A stretch of 64,000 nt of DNA from Gordonia spumicola (lineage in GTDB: Bacteria; Actinomycetota; Actinomycetes; Mycobacteriales; Mycobacteriaceae). The notes below the pieces were generated by a model, which did not search any database, had not been told where the DNA came from, and saw only the letters and a program-made list of their open reading frames with translations. The stretch covers positions 1,860,001-1,924,000 of the forward strand of contig NZ_BJOV01000005.1 of assembly GCF_009932475.1 (NCBI RefSeq), written 5' to 3'. Shown one piece after another: positions 9,364 through 17,473 of this stretch (position 1 is its first letter; every line of letters begins with the position of its first letter). Both the position numbers and the translations under genes were made by a program.

Positions 9364-10023
9364 ATGGAGCACACGACGTCGGAGATCGACGCGGACGGCG
9401 TCCGCGCAGACATCATCGCACCCGGCGAGCCTCGTGGAACGGTGATCCTGGCGCACGGCGCGGGCAGCGACCGCTCGTCGGCGCTTCTCCGGGTACTCAC
9501 CGACGCACTGGTCTCGACGGGACTCGCGGTCGCGCGAATCGACCTCCCCTACCGACAGCAGCGCCCGAAAGGCCCTCCGTCACCGGCCCGCTCGGGAGCC
9601 GACCGCGACGGGATCCGTGCGGCGGTCGACGCCATCGGGGGACGGTTCGACGGTCCGCTGATCATCGGCGGGCAGTCGTACGGGGGACGACAGGCGTCGA
9701 TGGTCGCCGCCGAGGATCCGTCGGTGTGCGACGGGCTGTTGCTGACGTCGTATCCGTTGCATCCACCGGGCAGACCGGAGAAGGCCAGGACGGAGCACCT
9801 GCCGCTGATCGCTGTGCCCACCCTGATCGTCCACGGTCGCAGCGACGTCTTCGGCACGTCCGACGAGTTCGCCGAGGCCATCGCCCTGATCGGCAGCCCC
9901 GTCCGGTTGCTCGAGATCGACAAGGCCGACCACAGCCTCAAACCGGATCGCAGTGGAGTCGGCGAGGCGACGGCCGCCGCCGTCGACGAATGGCTGCTGC
10001 CCGCGATCGAGGGCGCTCGGTGA
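9364..10023 (+). CDS. Alpha/beta-hydrolase (KANL3/Tex30-like)
   Basis: The 219-residue protein has the hydrolase core: oxyanion region VILAHGAGSDR, nucleophile elbow GGQSYGGRQ (Ser), acid in HGRSDVFG (Asp) and catalytic His in KADHSLKP. The short dienelactone-hydrolase-like form resembles KANL3/Tex30 proteins, whose substrates are mostly unknown. A TAGGCT hexamer ends seven bases before the ATG and there is no Shine-Dalgarno sequence, which predicts a leaderless mRNA. Its stop overlaps the start of the PemK/MazF-like gene by four bases (GTGA), so the two are translated together. Confidence 0.82.
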   Translation: MEHTTSEIDADGVRADIIAPGEPRGTVILAHGAGSDRSSALLRVLTDALVSTGLAVARIDLPYRQQRPKGPPSPARSGADRDGIRAAVDAIGGRFDGPLIIGGQSYGGRQASMVAAEDPSVCDGLLLTSYPLHPPGRPEKARTEHLPLIAVPTLIVHGRSDVFGTSDEFAEAIALIGSPVRLLEIDKADHSLKPDRSGVGEATAAAVDEWLLPAIEGAR

Positions 10024-10412
10024 CCGGGCGACCGACCGCCGACTACGCGCGGACCGTCGTCTACGCGCCCGATCTCGACGGAGCCGCCGATCCAGGCGAG
10101 ATCGTGTGGACGTGGGTGCCGTTCGAGGAGGACCCAGCGCAGGGCAAGGACCGCCCGGTCCTGGTGGTCGGGCGCGACGGCGATCACCTCCTCGGCCTCA
10201 TGTTGTCCAGCAAGGACTACCACCGCGACGATCCCGACTGGCTGTCCATCGGGAGCGGATCGTGGGACGCCGATCGCCGCGAGAGCTTCGTCCGTCTCGA
10301 TCGGGTGCTGCCGGTGGCCGAGCGGGGCATCCGACGCGAGGGGTCGGTCTGCGAACCCGACCGGTTCGAGGTCGTGGCGGACACGCTCCGCTCGCGCTTC
10401 GGCTGGCGCTGA
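10020..10412 (+). CDS. PemK/MazF-like protein without an adjacent antitoxin
   Basis: The 130-residue protein contains GEIVWTWVPFEEDPAQGKDRP-type sequence, VLVVGRDGDHLLGLMLSSK and a C-terminal WDADRRESFVRLDRVLPV. This follows the strand order of PemK/MazF RNases (GDIVW..P....KGRPVLVV in the family). GTG 10020 overlaps the hydrolase stop by four bases; GAGGG lies upstream. No small antitoxin gene lies on either side, and the partner is a hydrolase, so a classic toxin-antitoxin pair is unlikely. RNase activity is possible but unproven. A convergent sulfotransferase follows across a hairpin. Confidence 0.7.
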   Translation: MTGRPTADYARTVVYAPDLDGAADPGEIVWTWVPFEEDPAQGKDRPVLVVGRDGDHLLGLMLSSKDYHRDDPDWLSIGSGSWDADRRESFVRLDRVLPVAERGIRREGSVCEPDRFEVVADTLRSRFGWR

Positions 10413-10460
10413 ACGTTGGTGACGTTTTCGGGTGCGGGCCCGGAAAACGTCACCAACGTT
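10412..10460. terminator. Bidirectional hairpin between convergent genes
   Basis: Arms 10412-10429 and 10443-10460 are perfect 18-bp reverse complements, with extra GC pairs possible in the 13-base loop. The structure starts inside the PemK-like stop codon region and ends two bases before the sulfotransferase stop. It can serve both converging transcripts. There is no U-run, as is common in high-GC actinobacteria. Confidence 0.75.
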
Positions 10461-10461
10461 G

Positions 10462-11550
10462 TCAACGCTTGAGGGCGAGCGCGCGACGACGGACCGCTCG
10501 GACCACGTTTCCGACCCTGGTCTTGAACCTGATCGGCGGATCGACGATCTCCGACGTCTTCACCCACTGGGCGATCGCGTCGAGCGCGGACTCGAACGCC
10601 TCGTCACGGGTGACGGGCACCGCCGCGTCGTCGCCGACGGTCACCAACAGGTCGTCGAGACCGCCGTACACCCGATAGCCGCCCTCCAGAAGGGCGTCGA
10701 CCATCCGCTTGGACCGGCTCACCGCCCATTCCTGCTGGTCCGGACCGAGCCCGATCGGCTCACCGCCGTCGATCGCGAGCATCACTTCGCTGATCAGCAC
10801 GTTCTTGACGAGCCGCTCGTAGCGGTGCCAGGCGACGTCGTCGGGCTGCAGGCGGGTGTTGAGATTCCGCAGGAACTCGGTTTGGGCGGCCGACAGCGAG
10901 CTGTTGTCGCCCGCGGCCCGAGCCGGCAGCGCGGCCGGGTCGACGGAGAGCACCGCGAGGAATCGCTCCCACAGCCCGTCGCCCGGCGTCGACGCCCCCT
11001 TGGCAGGCACCGTGACGACGTGGACGTGATCGGGCCCGACCACGGATGCCCAGTCCGCCGCGATGCGGACGTAGTCCTGGAACTCCCAGAACGGTTCCTC
11101 GCCGTCGTCCGAGTCGATCGAGTCGACGAACTCGTCGAGCGTCGCCCGACGTTGGTTCTTCACGTTCTCCTGCCACACCGACGGGACCTGACGCCCGAGG
11201 TCGCGGACGGTCAGGATCACGTGCACGTTGGCGAACGACAGGTCGTCGACGAGACGCCTGACGTGCTCGGGTCCCGCGTTCGCGAACAATTCGTGGGAGA
11301 CCACCGACCGCCCGGTCCACGACCGCATCTGGGCGATCATGGCAGGCCAGGCCCCTGCGTGTTCGGGAGCCGCCCAGTCGAGGTACCGCTCGGGCTGTAG
11401 GTGCGCGGCAGCGTGGAAGTGGTCGTCGATGCGCCGTCCCGGATACAGGAGGCCTTGGGCCATCGCGTGATCGCGGTTGCGCCAGAGTCTGCCCTGCAGA
11501 TACGTGGTGCCGGTTTTGGGCAGACCCACGTGGATGAAAACTGTTGACAT
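10462..11550 (-). CDS. Sulfotransferase family protein
   Basis: The 362-residue protein starts MSTVFIHVGLPKTGTTYLQ, where PKTGTTYLQ is the 5'-phosphosulfate loop that binds PAPS. A 3'-phosphate region is likely at VHVILTVRDLGRQVPSVW. The basic C-terminus (RRRALALKR) may touch membrane or polyanion. It would transfer sulfate to a small molecule, lipid or glycan; the acceptor cannot be read. It sits 6 kb from the sulfate uptake operon. ATG 11550 is preceded by AAGGGA very close to the start. Divergent rpsT begins 183 bp away. Confidence 0.8.
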   Translation of the reverse strand: MSTVFIHVGLPKTGTTYLQGRLWRNRDHAMAQGLLYPGRRIDDHFHAAAHLQPERYLDWAAPEHAGAWPAMIAQMRSWTGRSVVSHELFANAGPEHVRRLVDDLSFANVHVILTVRDLGRQVPSVWQENVKNQRRATLDEFVDSIDSDDGEEPFWEFQDYVRIAADWASVVGPDHVHVVTVPAKGASTPGDGLWERFLAVLSVDPAALPARAAGDNSSLSAAQTEFLRNLNTRLQPDDVAWHRYERLVKNVLISEVMLAIDGGEPIGLGPDQQEWAVSRSKRMVDALLEGGYRVYGGLDDLLVTVGDDAAVPVTRDEAFESALDAIAQWVKTSEIVDPPIRFKTRVGNVVRAVRRRALALKR

Positions 11551-11593
11551 GATCCCTTGACGGTACTATCAGTCCATTCGGACACCCGACGAT

Positions 11594-11622
11594 TTGGGCG
11601 CTCACCGTCCCGCTGGTAAAGT
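11594..11622 (+). promoter_or_regulatory. Predicted rpsT promoter
   Basis: TTGGGC at 11594-11599 and TAAAGT at 11617-11622 are 17 bases apart, a good sigma-70-type match, with TGG just before the -10. The predicted start near 11629 leaves a leader of roughly 100 bases before rpsT. Confidence 0.6.
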
Positions 11623-11732
11623 CGTCTGCTGTTGCGCTCAACGCCGACCGACAGGTGGTCGCGGAGTGCTGCCCGAAACCAGAAAACGCACGACCGACCC
11701 GGTCGCGGAGTTACGACGAGAAGGATAATCGC

Positions 11733-11993
11733 GTGGCAAACATCAAGTCGCAGATCAAGCGGAACAAGACCAACGAAGCACGCCGTCAGCGCAACCAGTC
11801 GATCAAGTCGGCCCTGCGCACCGCGATCCGCAACTTCCGCGAGACCGTCGCCTCGGGCGACAAGGACAAGTCGGCGGAGCTGCTCGTCAGCACCAGCCAG
11901 CAGCTCGACAAGGCTGTCACCAAGGGTGTCATCCACAAGAACCAGGCCGCCAACAAGAAGTCGGCCATGGCTCTCGCCGTCAACAAGCTCTGA
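11733..11993 (+). CDS. rpsT: 30S ribosomal protein S20
   Basis: S20 is a primary 16S rRNA-binding protein of the small subunit. The 86-residue product starts with [20 protein letters not shown] after the initiator, is rich in Lys/Arg and Ala, and contains the conserved [12 protein letters not shown] and [12 protein letters not shown] segments. GTG 11733 is preceded by AAGGA eight bases upstream. The frame is open further upstream, but that part is leader. The 100-nt leader could carry autoregulation, as S20 does in other bacteria; nothing in the sequence proves it. A strong hairpin follows. Confidence 0.97.
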   Translation: MANIKSQIKRNKTNEARRQRNQSIKSALRTAIRNFRETVASGDKDKSAELLVSTSQQLDKAVTKGVIHKNQAANKKSAMALAVNKL

Positions 11994-12059
11994 CGCGTCG
12001 CGGGGGTCGCCCCGCATGCGGACGGCATGTCCGCACCCATATCTGAACAGTTCGACGAG

Positions 12060-12096
12060 AACCCCGGTGGTGTCCACGCGACCATCGGGGTTTTCG
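12060..12096 (+). terminator. rpsT intrinsic terminator
   Basis: Arms 12060-12071 (AACCCCGGTGGT) and 12081-12092 pair with one mismatch around a nine-base loop, followed by TTTTCGT. It lies 67 bases after the rpsT stop and before the convergent holA stop. Confidence 0.85.
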
Positions 12097-12149
12097 TGTC
12101 CCCTCGACTCCGCTCGGGAGGCAGGGCTCCGCTCGGGAGCGTGGCTAGG

Positions 12150-13109
12150 TCAGCGGCGCCGGGGGCGGAGCTGTGCGACAGCCGAGACCGCATGCTCGAG
12201 GGCGTAGTCCATGTCGGCGGCCTGCCCCTTCACGTCGCCGTTGAGCTGCGCGACGATGAGCATCGCCGCGCCGATCGACTCCGAGTCCCACGCGCGGGCC
12301 TGGGCCTGGATCTTTCCGACACGGCCCGGCGGCATGCCCAGCTCGGACGCGACGGTGAACTTGTCCGCTCCGCCCATCGATCGGACTCGGGCGATCCCGA
12401 ACACGGCTTCCGCCAGCGCGTCGGCCAGCAGCACGCGTGCCGTCCCCCGGTGCACGGCCCATGCGAGGGACTCCATGGCGCCGGCCACGTCGCCGGTGAC
12501 GGCCTTGTCCGCCACTTCGAAGCCGGTGACCTCGGCGCGCCCCGTGTAGTAGGTGCGGACCGCATCGGCGTCGACCTTGCCGCCGGTGTCCGCAGCGAGT
12601 TGGTGGACCGCGGCGGACAGTTCGCGCAGATCGGATCCGACCATGTCGGTGACGAGTTCCACCACCTCCGCGCTCACCCTGACACCGATCTCACGGAACT
12701 CCGACCGGACGAAGTCGACTCGCTCGTTGGGCCACTTCGGCGCGACACACGCGAACTCCTGCGCACCGGCCTTCTGCAGCAGTCCGACCATCGACTTCTG
12801 GCGTCCGCCGCCGGAGTGAATGACGACCATCGTGATGCCCTCCGGGATCGAGGTCGCCGTCGCCGAGATCAATCCCGCCGGTTCCTTGCCCGCCGCGTCG
12901 GCCGCCTCGATCACCACGATCCGCTCGTCGGCGAACAATGACGGACTGAGGAGTTCGGCGAGCTCGGGCGCGGTGACCTCCCCGGCCCTGACTCGGGTGA
13001 CCGGGACGTCGACGCCCGCCTCGCGTCGACGCTCGGCGGTGATCCGGGAGATCACTCGACCGGTCAGGAAGTCGTCGTCACCGAGGAGGAGGAACAGGCG
13101 GTCGCTCAC
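12150..13109 (-). CDS. holA: DNA polymerase III delta subunit
   Basis: HolA opens the beta clamp as part of the clamp loader. The 319-residue protein starts MSDRLFLLLGDDDFLTGRV, has the delta-type N-domain and the C-terminal helical domain with VHRGTARVLLADALAEAVF. The ATP-binding loop is degenerate, as expected for delta. It follows comEC on the same strand and overlaps the end of comEC by 32 bases. The C-terminal RPRRR is basic. The order comEA-comEC-holA is conserved in mycobacteria. Confidence 0.93.
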   Translation of the reverse strand: MSDRLFLLLGDDDFLTGRVISRITAERRREAGVDVPVTRVRAGEVTAPELAELLSPSLFADERIVVIEAADAAGKEPAGLISATATSIPEGITMVVIHSGGGRQKSMVGLLQKAGAQEFACVAPKWPNERVDFVRSEFREIGVRVSAEVVELVTDMVGSDLRELSAAVHQLAADTGGKVDADAVRTYYTGRAEVTGFEVADKAVTGDVAGAMESLAWAVHRGTARVLLADALAEAVFGIARVRSMGGADKFTVASELGMPPGRVGKIQAQARAWDSESIGAAMLIVAQLNGDVKGQAADMDYALEHAVSAVAQLRPRRR

Positions 13110-14592
13110 GCGTCCATCCTTCCAGACCGCCGCCGTCGGCCGCCCGGCGCAGGGCCAGCCGCACCCCGATCGCTCCCCCGACCGCGACGAGCACCGACGC
13201 CGCGAGCGGCCCCGGGACCTCCGGAGCGACCCATCCCGGCCCGCCGAGTCGATCCGCGACGCCGAGCAGCCATCGCACCGGCGGCCCGGTCGCTCGGACG
13301 AGGAGCTCCGCGGGCACCTGCGCGGGACCGTGCCTCGGTCCGACGGCTCCGATCACCGCAGCCGCGGTCCCCGCGACCCCGATGAGCGGGATCACCGGTG
13401 CGACGAGCAGGTTCGCGAGCACCGCGAACACGCTGACGCGCCCGGTCGTGGCGATGACGATCGGCGTGGTCAGGATCTGCGCGGCCAGGGTCATCGCGGT
13501 CACCGACGCGAGCCAGTCGCCGACTCCGCGGTCGAGCAGCGCGAACCGGATGGGAGCCGACCACAGCACGAGTCCGAGCGTCGCCGCGACCGACAGCGCG
13601 AAGCCCGGAGCCAACGCCATCTGCGGCCACCACAGCAGGACGACGATCACCGCGGCCCCGAGCGCCGGCAGCGCCTGCGAGCGACGCGACGCCAGACCCG
13701 CGGCGAGGCCGACCGATCCCATGATCGCCGCCCGCAGCACGCTGTCCGTCGGGCGTACGAGGATGACGAACCCGACCACCGCGACGACTCCCGTTGCGAA
13801 CACCGTCCGCGGCGACGCCCCGCACGCGCGCACGCCGAAGATCACCGCGCCGACGGTCAGCACCAGATTCGACCCGGAGACCGCCACCAGATGCGACAGT
13901 CCGGCGGCGCGGAACGTCTCCGTCGTCTGCTGATCGAGGCCGCCGGTGTCACCGAGGACCAGCCCGGGCAGCAGTCCGCCCTGGCGTCCGCCCAGTGCCC
14001 GAGCCGCGAGTTCGCGCAGTCGTAGACGCACGTGGCCCGCCGACCGCTGCCACCACGGCGCGTCCGCGGTTCGTCTGACGTCCCCGATCGCACTGAGTCG
14101 GGCGGCGATCAGCCGGTCGCGACCGGGGGCCGCGGCCGACCGCGCTTTCACCCGCGCCGTCAGACGTTCGCCCGGAAGCAGGTCGCCGATGTCTGCGTCG
14201 AGCGACAGCAGGGCCGCGACCGGCCGGATGCGGCGCTCGGCGAGTCGGTCCACCCGCACGGGCACCGTGATGCGTCGTCCGGCCGCCGATCCGACCGGGT
14301 CGCCGGTGACGACCACCTCGACGACCGGTTTCCCGCCCGCGATTCGGATCGGTGACGCGTCGACGGCCGCGATCCGCAACAGCACGATCACCCCGGCCGT
14401 GACCGACACCCCGCAGACCGCGGCCACCGTCACGGCGACGGCCGCACCGCGCCTCGCCCGGCGCACGACCGCGGTCGCGGCCGCCGCGAGCGAGACGACC
14501 ACCGCGACGGTCACCGGTACCGGCGCGAGCAACGCGACGGCGGTGGTGAGCCAGCAGCCCGCGGCGGGTGCGGCGAGCCGCAGGTCGGCCAT
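13078..14592 (-). CDS. comEC: ComEC/Rec2-type membrane protein (short actinobacterial form)
   Basis: In competent bacteria this polytopic protein forms the channel for incoming single-stranded DNA. The 504-residue protein has about ten hydrophobic segments and the competence-domain signature HLVAVSGSNLVLTVG and VRPTDSVLRAAIMGSV. There is no C-terminal metallo-beta-lactamase domain, as in the M. tuberculosis form of about this length. The start ATG 14592 shares one base with the comEA stop (TGATG). The frame is open further upstream within comEA and is not used. Natural transformation in this organism is not implied by the gene alone. Confidence 0.9.
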   Translation of the reverse strand: MADLRLAAPAAGCWLTTAVALLAPVPVTVAVVVSLAAAATAVVRRARRGAAVAVTVAAVCGVSVTAGVIVLLRIAAVDASPIRIAGGKPVVEVVVTGDPVGSAAGRRITVPVRVDRLAERRIRPVAALLSLDADIGDLLPGERLTARVKARSAAAPGRDRLIAARLSAIGDVRRTADAPWWQRSAGHVRLRLRELAARALGGRQGGLLPGLVLGDTGGLDQQTTETFRAAGLSHLVAVSGSNLVLTVGAVIFGVRACGASPRTVFATGVVAVVGFVILVRPTDSVLRAAIMGSVGLAAGLASRRSQALPALGAAVIVVLLWWPQMALAPGFALSVAATLGLVLWSAPIRFALLDRGVGDWLASVTAMTLAAQILTTPIVIATTGRVSVFAVLANLLVAPVIPLIGVAGTAAAVIGAVGPRHGPAQVPAELLVRATGPPVRWLLGVADRLGGPGWVAPEVPGPLAASVLVAVGGAIGVRLALRRAADGGGLEGWTRERPPVPPPR

Positions 14593-15524
14593 CAGCCGAC
14601 GGTGACGAGCGGCCGGAGCTTGGCGAGACGGCCCGGACCGATCCCGTCGACCTCGGCCAACTGGTCGACGGACCCGAATCCGCCGTGAGCGTCCCGCCAC
14701 GCGACGATCGCCTGCGCCGTCACCGGGCCGACTCCCGGCAGTTCGTCGAGTTGTTCCGGCGTCGCCGTGTTCAGATTCACCGGAGCGCCGTCGCTGTGCG
14801 GCCGGTCCGACCCCGTGCTCGTCGCACCTCCCGAACCGACGACGGCGCTGCGGACCTGATCACCGCCGCCGCGGCCGACGAGGACCTGATCGCCGTCGTT
14901 GACCACCTGGGCGAGGTTCAACGACAGCAGGTCGGCGCCCTCGCGCGCACCCCCGGCTCGCTCGACGGCGTCGGCGACCCGCGATCCGGCGGGCAGCCGG
15001 ATCAGTCCCGGTCGGACGACCATTCCGACAACGCTCACGACCACCTCCGTCGGCGTCGGGTCCGTCGGGGGCGGTGTCGTCCCCGACGGGACGCCCGACC
15101 GCACCGGTTCGTCGAACGCCACGAGCGGCGCGACGGGTTCGTTGGCGCGCAGCAGGGAGTATCCCGCGACGCCGCATCCGACGAGTCCGACGAGCACCAG
15201 GCCGATCGCCGCGCGCGGCAGCATCGTCCATCGGTTGCGTGGGGCGACCCAGTCGTCGTCGTCCTCCTCGTCGGTGTGCCCGTGCGCGCGGTCGAGGTCG
15301 TCGTCCAGGCATTCGAACGACGCCGACTCGCGCTGCGACCAGCGCCGCCGCCCGGCGCCGGAGTCGAGCCAGTCGGGCATCGCGGTGACGCCCCAGCGTT
15401 CGACCGCGCCGTCGTCGTCCGGCTCGTCGTCCGGCTCCCCGGGTGGCTCCGGCGGACGCATCAAACGCGCCAGTCGATCCGATCCGGCCTCGCGGCTTCT
15501 GCCCGCCCGCACATCCATCCCCAT
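14592..15524 (-). CDS. comEA: ComEA-like DNA-binding protein
   Basis: ComEA is a membrane-anchored DNA receptor. The 310-residue protein has a long acidic N-terminal cytoplasmic part (about 1-100), one transmembrane segment (about 105-125), a Pro/Thr linker, an SLBB domain starting VVVSVVGMVVRPGLIRLPAG and a C-terminal helix-hairpin-helix pair (LNTATPEQLDELPGVGPVTAQAIVAWR and VDGIGPGRLAKL). The acidic N-terminal extension is longer than in Bacillus ComEA. Several in-frame Met codons make the start uncertain; ATG 15524 is the longest. Confidence 0.9.
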   Translation of the reverse strand: MGMDVRAGRSREAGSDRLARLMRPPEPPGEPDDEPDDDGAVERWGVTAMPDWLDSGAGRRRWSQRESASFECLDDDLDRAHGHTDEEDDDDWVAPRNRWTMLPRAAIGLVLVGLVGCGVAGYSLLRANEPVAPLVAFDEPVRSGVPSGTTPPPTDPTPTEVVVSVVGMVVRPGLIRLPAGSRVADAVERAGGAREGADLLSLNLAQVVNDGDQVLVGRGGGDQVRSAVVGSGGATSTGSDRPHSDGAPVNLNTATPEQLDELPGVGPVTAQAIVAWRDAHGGFGSVDQLAEVDGIGPGRLAKLRPLVTVG

Positions 15525-15622
15525 GACCGCAACGGTAGGTCCAGAAACGGGCCGTCAGCCCGCCCTGGCGACGTTGTGGACAATTCCGGGCAGCGCCGGA
15601 CGTTGTCCACAGCGGTGGGGCG

Positions 15623-16480
15623 TCAGAACTCGATAGGTTCGAGTCCGTGCGCGATGGCGACACCGACCGCGCCGGGACCGACGTGGGTGCCGAGGACTTG
15701 GCCCAGGTCGACGGTCAGCGTAGAAGGCACGTCCTCGAGACGCGCGACGACGGAGTCGAGCACTTCCGACGCCAGGCCGGGGTTCTGGCAGTGCTGCACT
15801 CCGACGGTCACCGATTCGCCCGCCGCGAGCTCGACGACGGTGTCGACCATCTTCGCGATCGCCTTCGTCATGGTCCGGTGACGCTCGCGCAGCGCGAGGA
15901 CGCCGTCGGCCATGTGCAGGATCGGCTTGATCGACAGGGCCGAGCCCAGGATGTGACCGGTCGCGCTGAGTCGTCCGCTGCTGCGGAGGTTGTCGAGGTT
16001 CTGCACACACAGCAGCGACTCCGCGGTCGCGCCCGCGCGAACGGCGGCCTCGTACACGTCGTCGCGGGCGGCGCCCGCCTGTGACGCCTGCACCGCGGCC
16101 ATCGTCGTGAGTCCGAGTGACACGCCGACCGATCGGGAGTCGACGACCCGGACCGCGCCGTCGAGTGCGTCGGATGCCAGTCGGGCGGCGCTCCACGTCC
16201 CCGAGAGCCTGCGAGACATGTGGACGGCCACGACGCCGTCGCCGTCGCTGAGCTCGAGCGCCTGCTCGTAGGCCCGGCGCAGATCGGCGAGGCTCGCGCC
16301 CGACGTCGTGACGCCGGGGGTCGACACGACGTCCGGCGGGATGTCGTCGACGCCTTCGAGGTACTCGGTTCCGTCGGCGAGGGTCACGTGGAGCGGGACC
16401 TGCAGTATCCCGAACGTGCTCATCAGTGACGCGGGCAACCGCGACGATGAATCGGTGACGATGACGACAGGCACCCCCAT
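15623..16480 (-). CDS. DegV family fatty-acid-binding protein (FakB-like)
   Basis: DegV proteins bind a single fatty acid and in Firmicutes act as FakB, presenting it to the kinase FakA. The 285-residue protein starts MGVPVVIVTDSSSRLP, with TDSSS the usual DegV motif, and continues GVTTSGASLADLRRAYE and SVGVSLGL. ATG 16480 is the natural start. A FakA-like kinase is encoded at 30471-32114, so a two-part fatty acid kinase is plausible. M. tuberculosis has a DegV gene in the same place after comEA (Rv2417c), but eis, which lies between them there, is absent here. Confidence 0.9.
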   Translation of the reverse strand: MGVPVVIVTDSSSRLPASLMSTFGILQVPLHVTLADGTEYLEGVDDIPPDVVSTPGVTTSGASLADLRRAYEQALELSDGDGVVAVHMSRRLSGTWSAARLASDALDGAVRVVDSRSVGVSLGLTTMAAVQASQAGAARDDVYEAAVRAGATAESLLCVQNLDNLRSSGRLSATGHILGSALSIKPILHMADGVLALRERHRTMTKAIAKMVDTVVELAAGESVTVGVQHCQNPGLASEVLDSVVARLEDVPSTLTVDLGQVLGTHVGPGAVGVAIAHGLEPIEF

Positions 16481-16507
16481 AGGTTAGCGGGTGCCCTCGG
16501 GCGTCGA

Positions 16508-17377
16508 TCACACCAGGCGCGTCTGGATTCCGTCGAGAAACCTTCGCAACCCGGACTCGAGGAGGACGTCCACGTCGTACGGGTAGCCGACCTCCATGAT
16601 CCGAGCCATGTTCGGGTGGGTCGACTCCGGTGCGATCCGGCGGAGCTCGCCCACCCTGGCGTCCATCCACTCGTCGTTGTCCAGCCCCGTCTCCGCGCGG
16701 TCGGCGAGCTCGGGTTCGAGCGTCGAGCCGAGCCCGCGGATGAGGTTGAGCAGGCAGAGATAGTCGGTGAACGCCTGCACCGGATCGAGCCCGGCGGCGT
16801 GCAGGCATCCGAGCATCCGCTCCGCGAGCGGCATCGCGTTCGGCATGGATGCGGGCCTCGTCATCGACAGGGCCCCGGCGAACCACGGATGCGCGACCAT
16901 CGACCGCCACATCGCCATGCACGATCCGTGCAGATCGACGCGCCAGTCGCCGGTCTGTGGCCGCAGGTCGACCTCGCCCATGACGCTGTCGAGCATCGCC
17001 AGTTCGAGCTCCTCACGGCTCGGCACGTAGCGGTACAGCGCCATCGTCGGGATGTCGAGTGTCGACGCGAGACGGCGCATCGACACCGCGCCCAGCCCCT
17101 CGGCGTCGGCGATCGACATCGCCGTCGCGATGACGCGGTCACGGGTGAGGACTGCGGAGCCGACGCCGTCGGCGGCCCGGACGACGCTTCCCCGCCCCGG
17201 CGTGGACTCGATTAGCCCGTCGTCCTGCAGCAGCACGAGCACGCGGCTGGCGGTCGCCATCGCGACGTTGTGGTCGCGCATGATCGCCCGGGTCGACGGA
17301 ACGGCGTCTCCCGGTCCCAGCCTGCCGGTCGCGATGCGCCCACGCAGGATGTCGGCGATCTGTTCGGCTCGGGTCAT
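16508..17377 (-). CDS. GntR-TetR double DNA-binding-domain regulator
   Basis: The 289-residue protein joins two DNA-binding heads. Residues 2-68 form a GntR winged helix (GDAVPSTRAIMRDHNVAMATASR with the wing GRGSVV). Residues 79-125 form a TetR helix-turn-helix (VSMRRLASTLDIPTMALYRYVPSREEL), followed by a TetR-type ligand domain with GC-rich helices to the end. It is divergent from the FAD monooxygenase at 17474, so local repression that is relieved by a ligand is likely. Such fusions occur in actinobacteria. The stop lies 27 bases from the degV start; co-transcription into degV is possible. Confidence 0.88.
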   Translation of the reverse strand: MTRAEQIADILRGRIATGRLGPGDAVPSTRAIMRDHNVAMATASRVLVLLQDDGLIESTPGRGSVVRAADGVGSAVLTRDRVIATAMSIADAEGLGAVSMRRLASTLDIPTMALYRYVPSREELELAMLDSVMGEVDLRPQTGDWRVDLHGSCMAMWRSMVAHPWFAGALSMTRPASMPNAMPLAERMLGCLHAAGLDPVQAFTDYLCLLNLIRGLGSTLEPELADRAETGLDNDEWMDARVGELRRIAPESTHPNMARIMEVGYPYDVDVLLESGLRRFLDGIQTRLV

Positions 17378-17398
17378 CGGCGACGCCCACCCAGGAGC

Positions 17399-17467
17399 GC
17401 ACTAGTGCACTTTTGCGGAATACCCACGTGAACACCGTATCGCAGAGCACCATGTACGGCGTACGTT
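17399..17467. promoter_or_regulatory. Divergent control region with two short palindromes
   Basis: GCACTAGTGC at 17399-17408 is a perfect palindrome and GTACGGCGTAC at 17454-17464 is a second one. TACGTT at 17462-17467 lies six bases before the monooxygenase ATG and would be its -10, overlapped by the second palindrome. Binding there by the GntR-TetR regulator would block transcription. No Shine-Dalgarno sequence is present, fitting a leaderless mRNA. Confidence 0.45.
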
Positions 17468-17473
17468 CGCACT

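Noticed and set aside
13078..14592. comEC as truncated for lacking the metallo-beta-lactamase domain
   Set aside because: The short form is usual in mycobacteria and the ends are joined tightly to comEA and holA.
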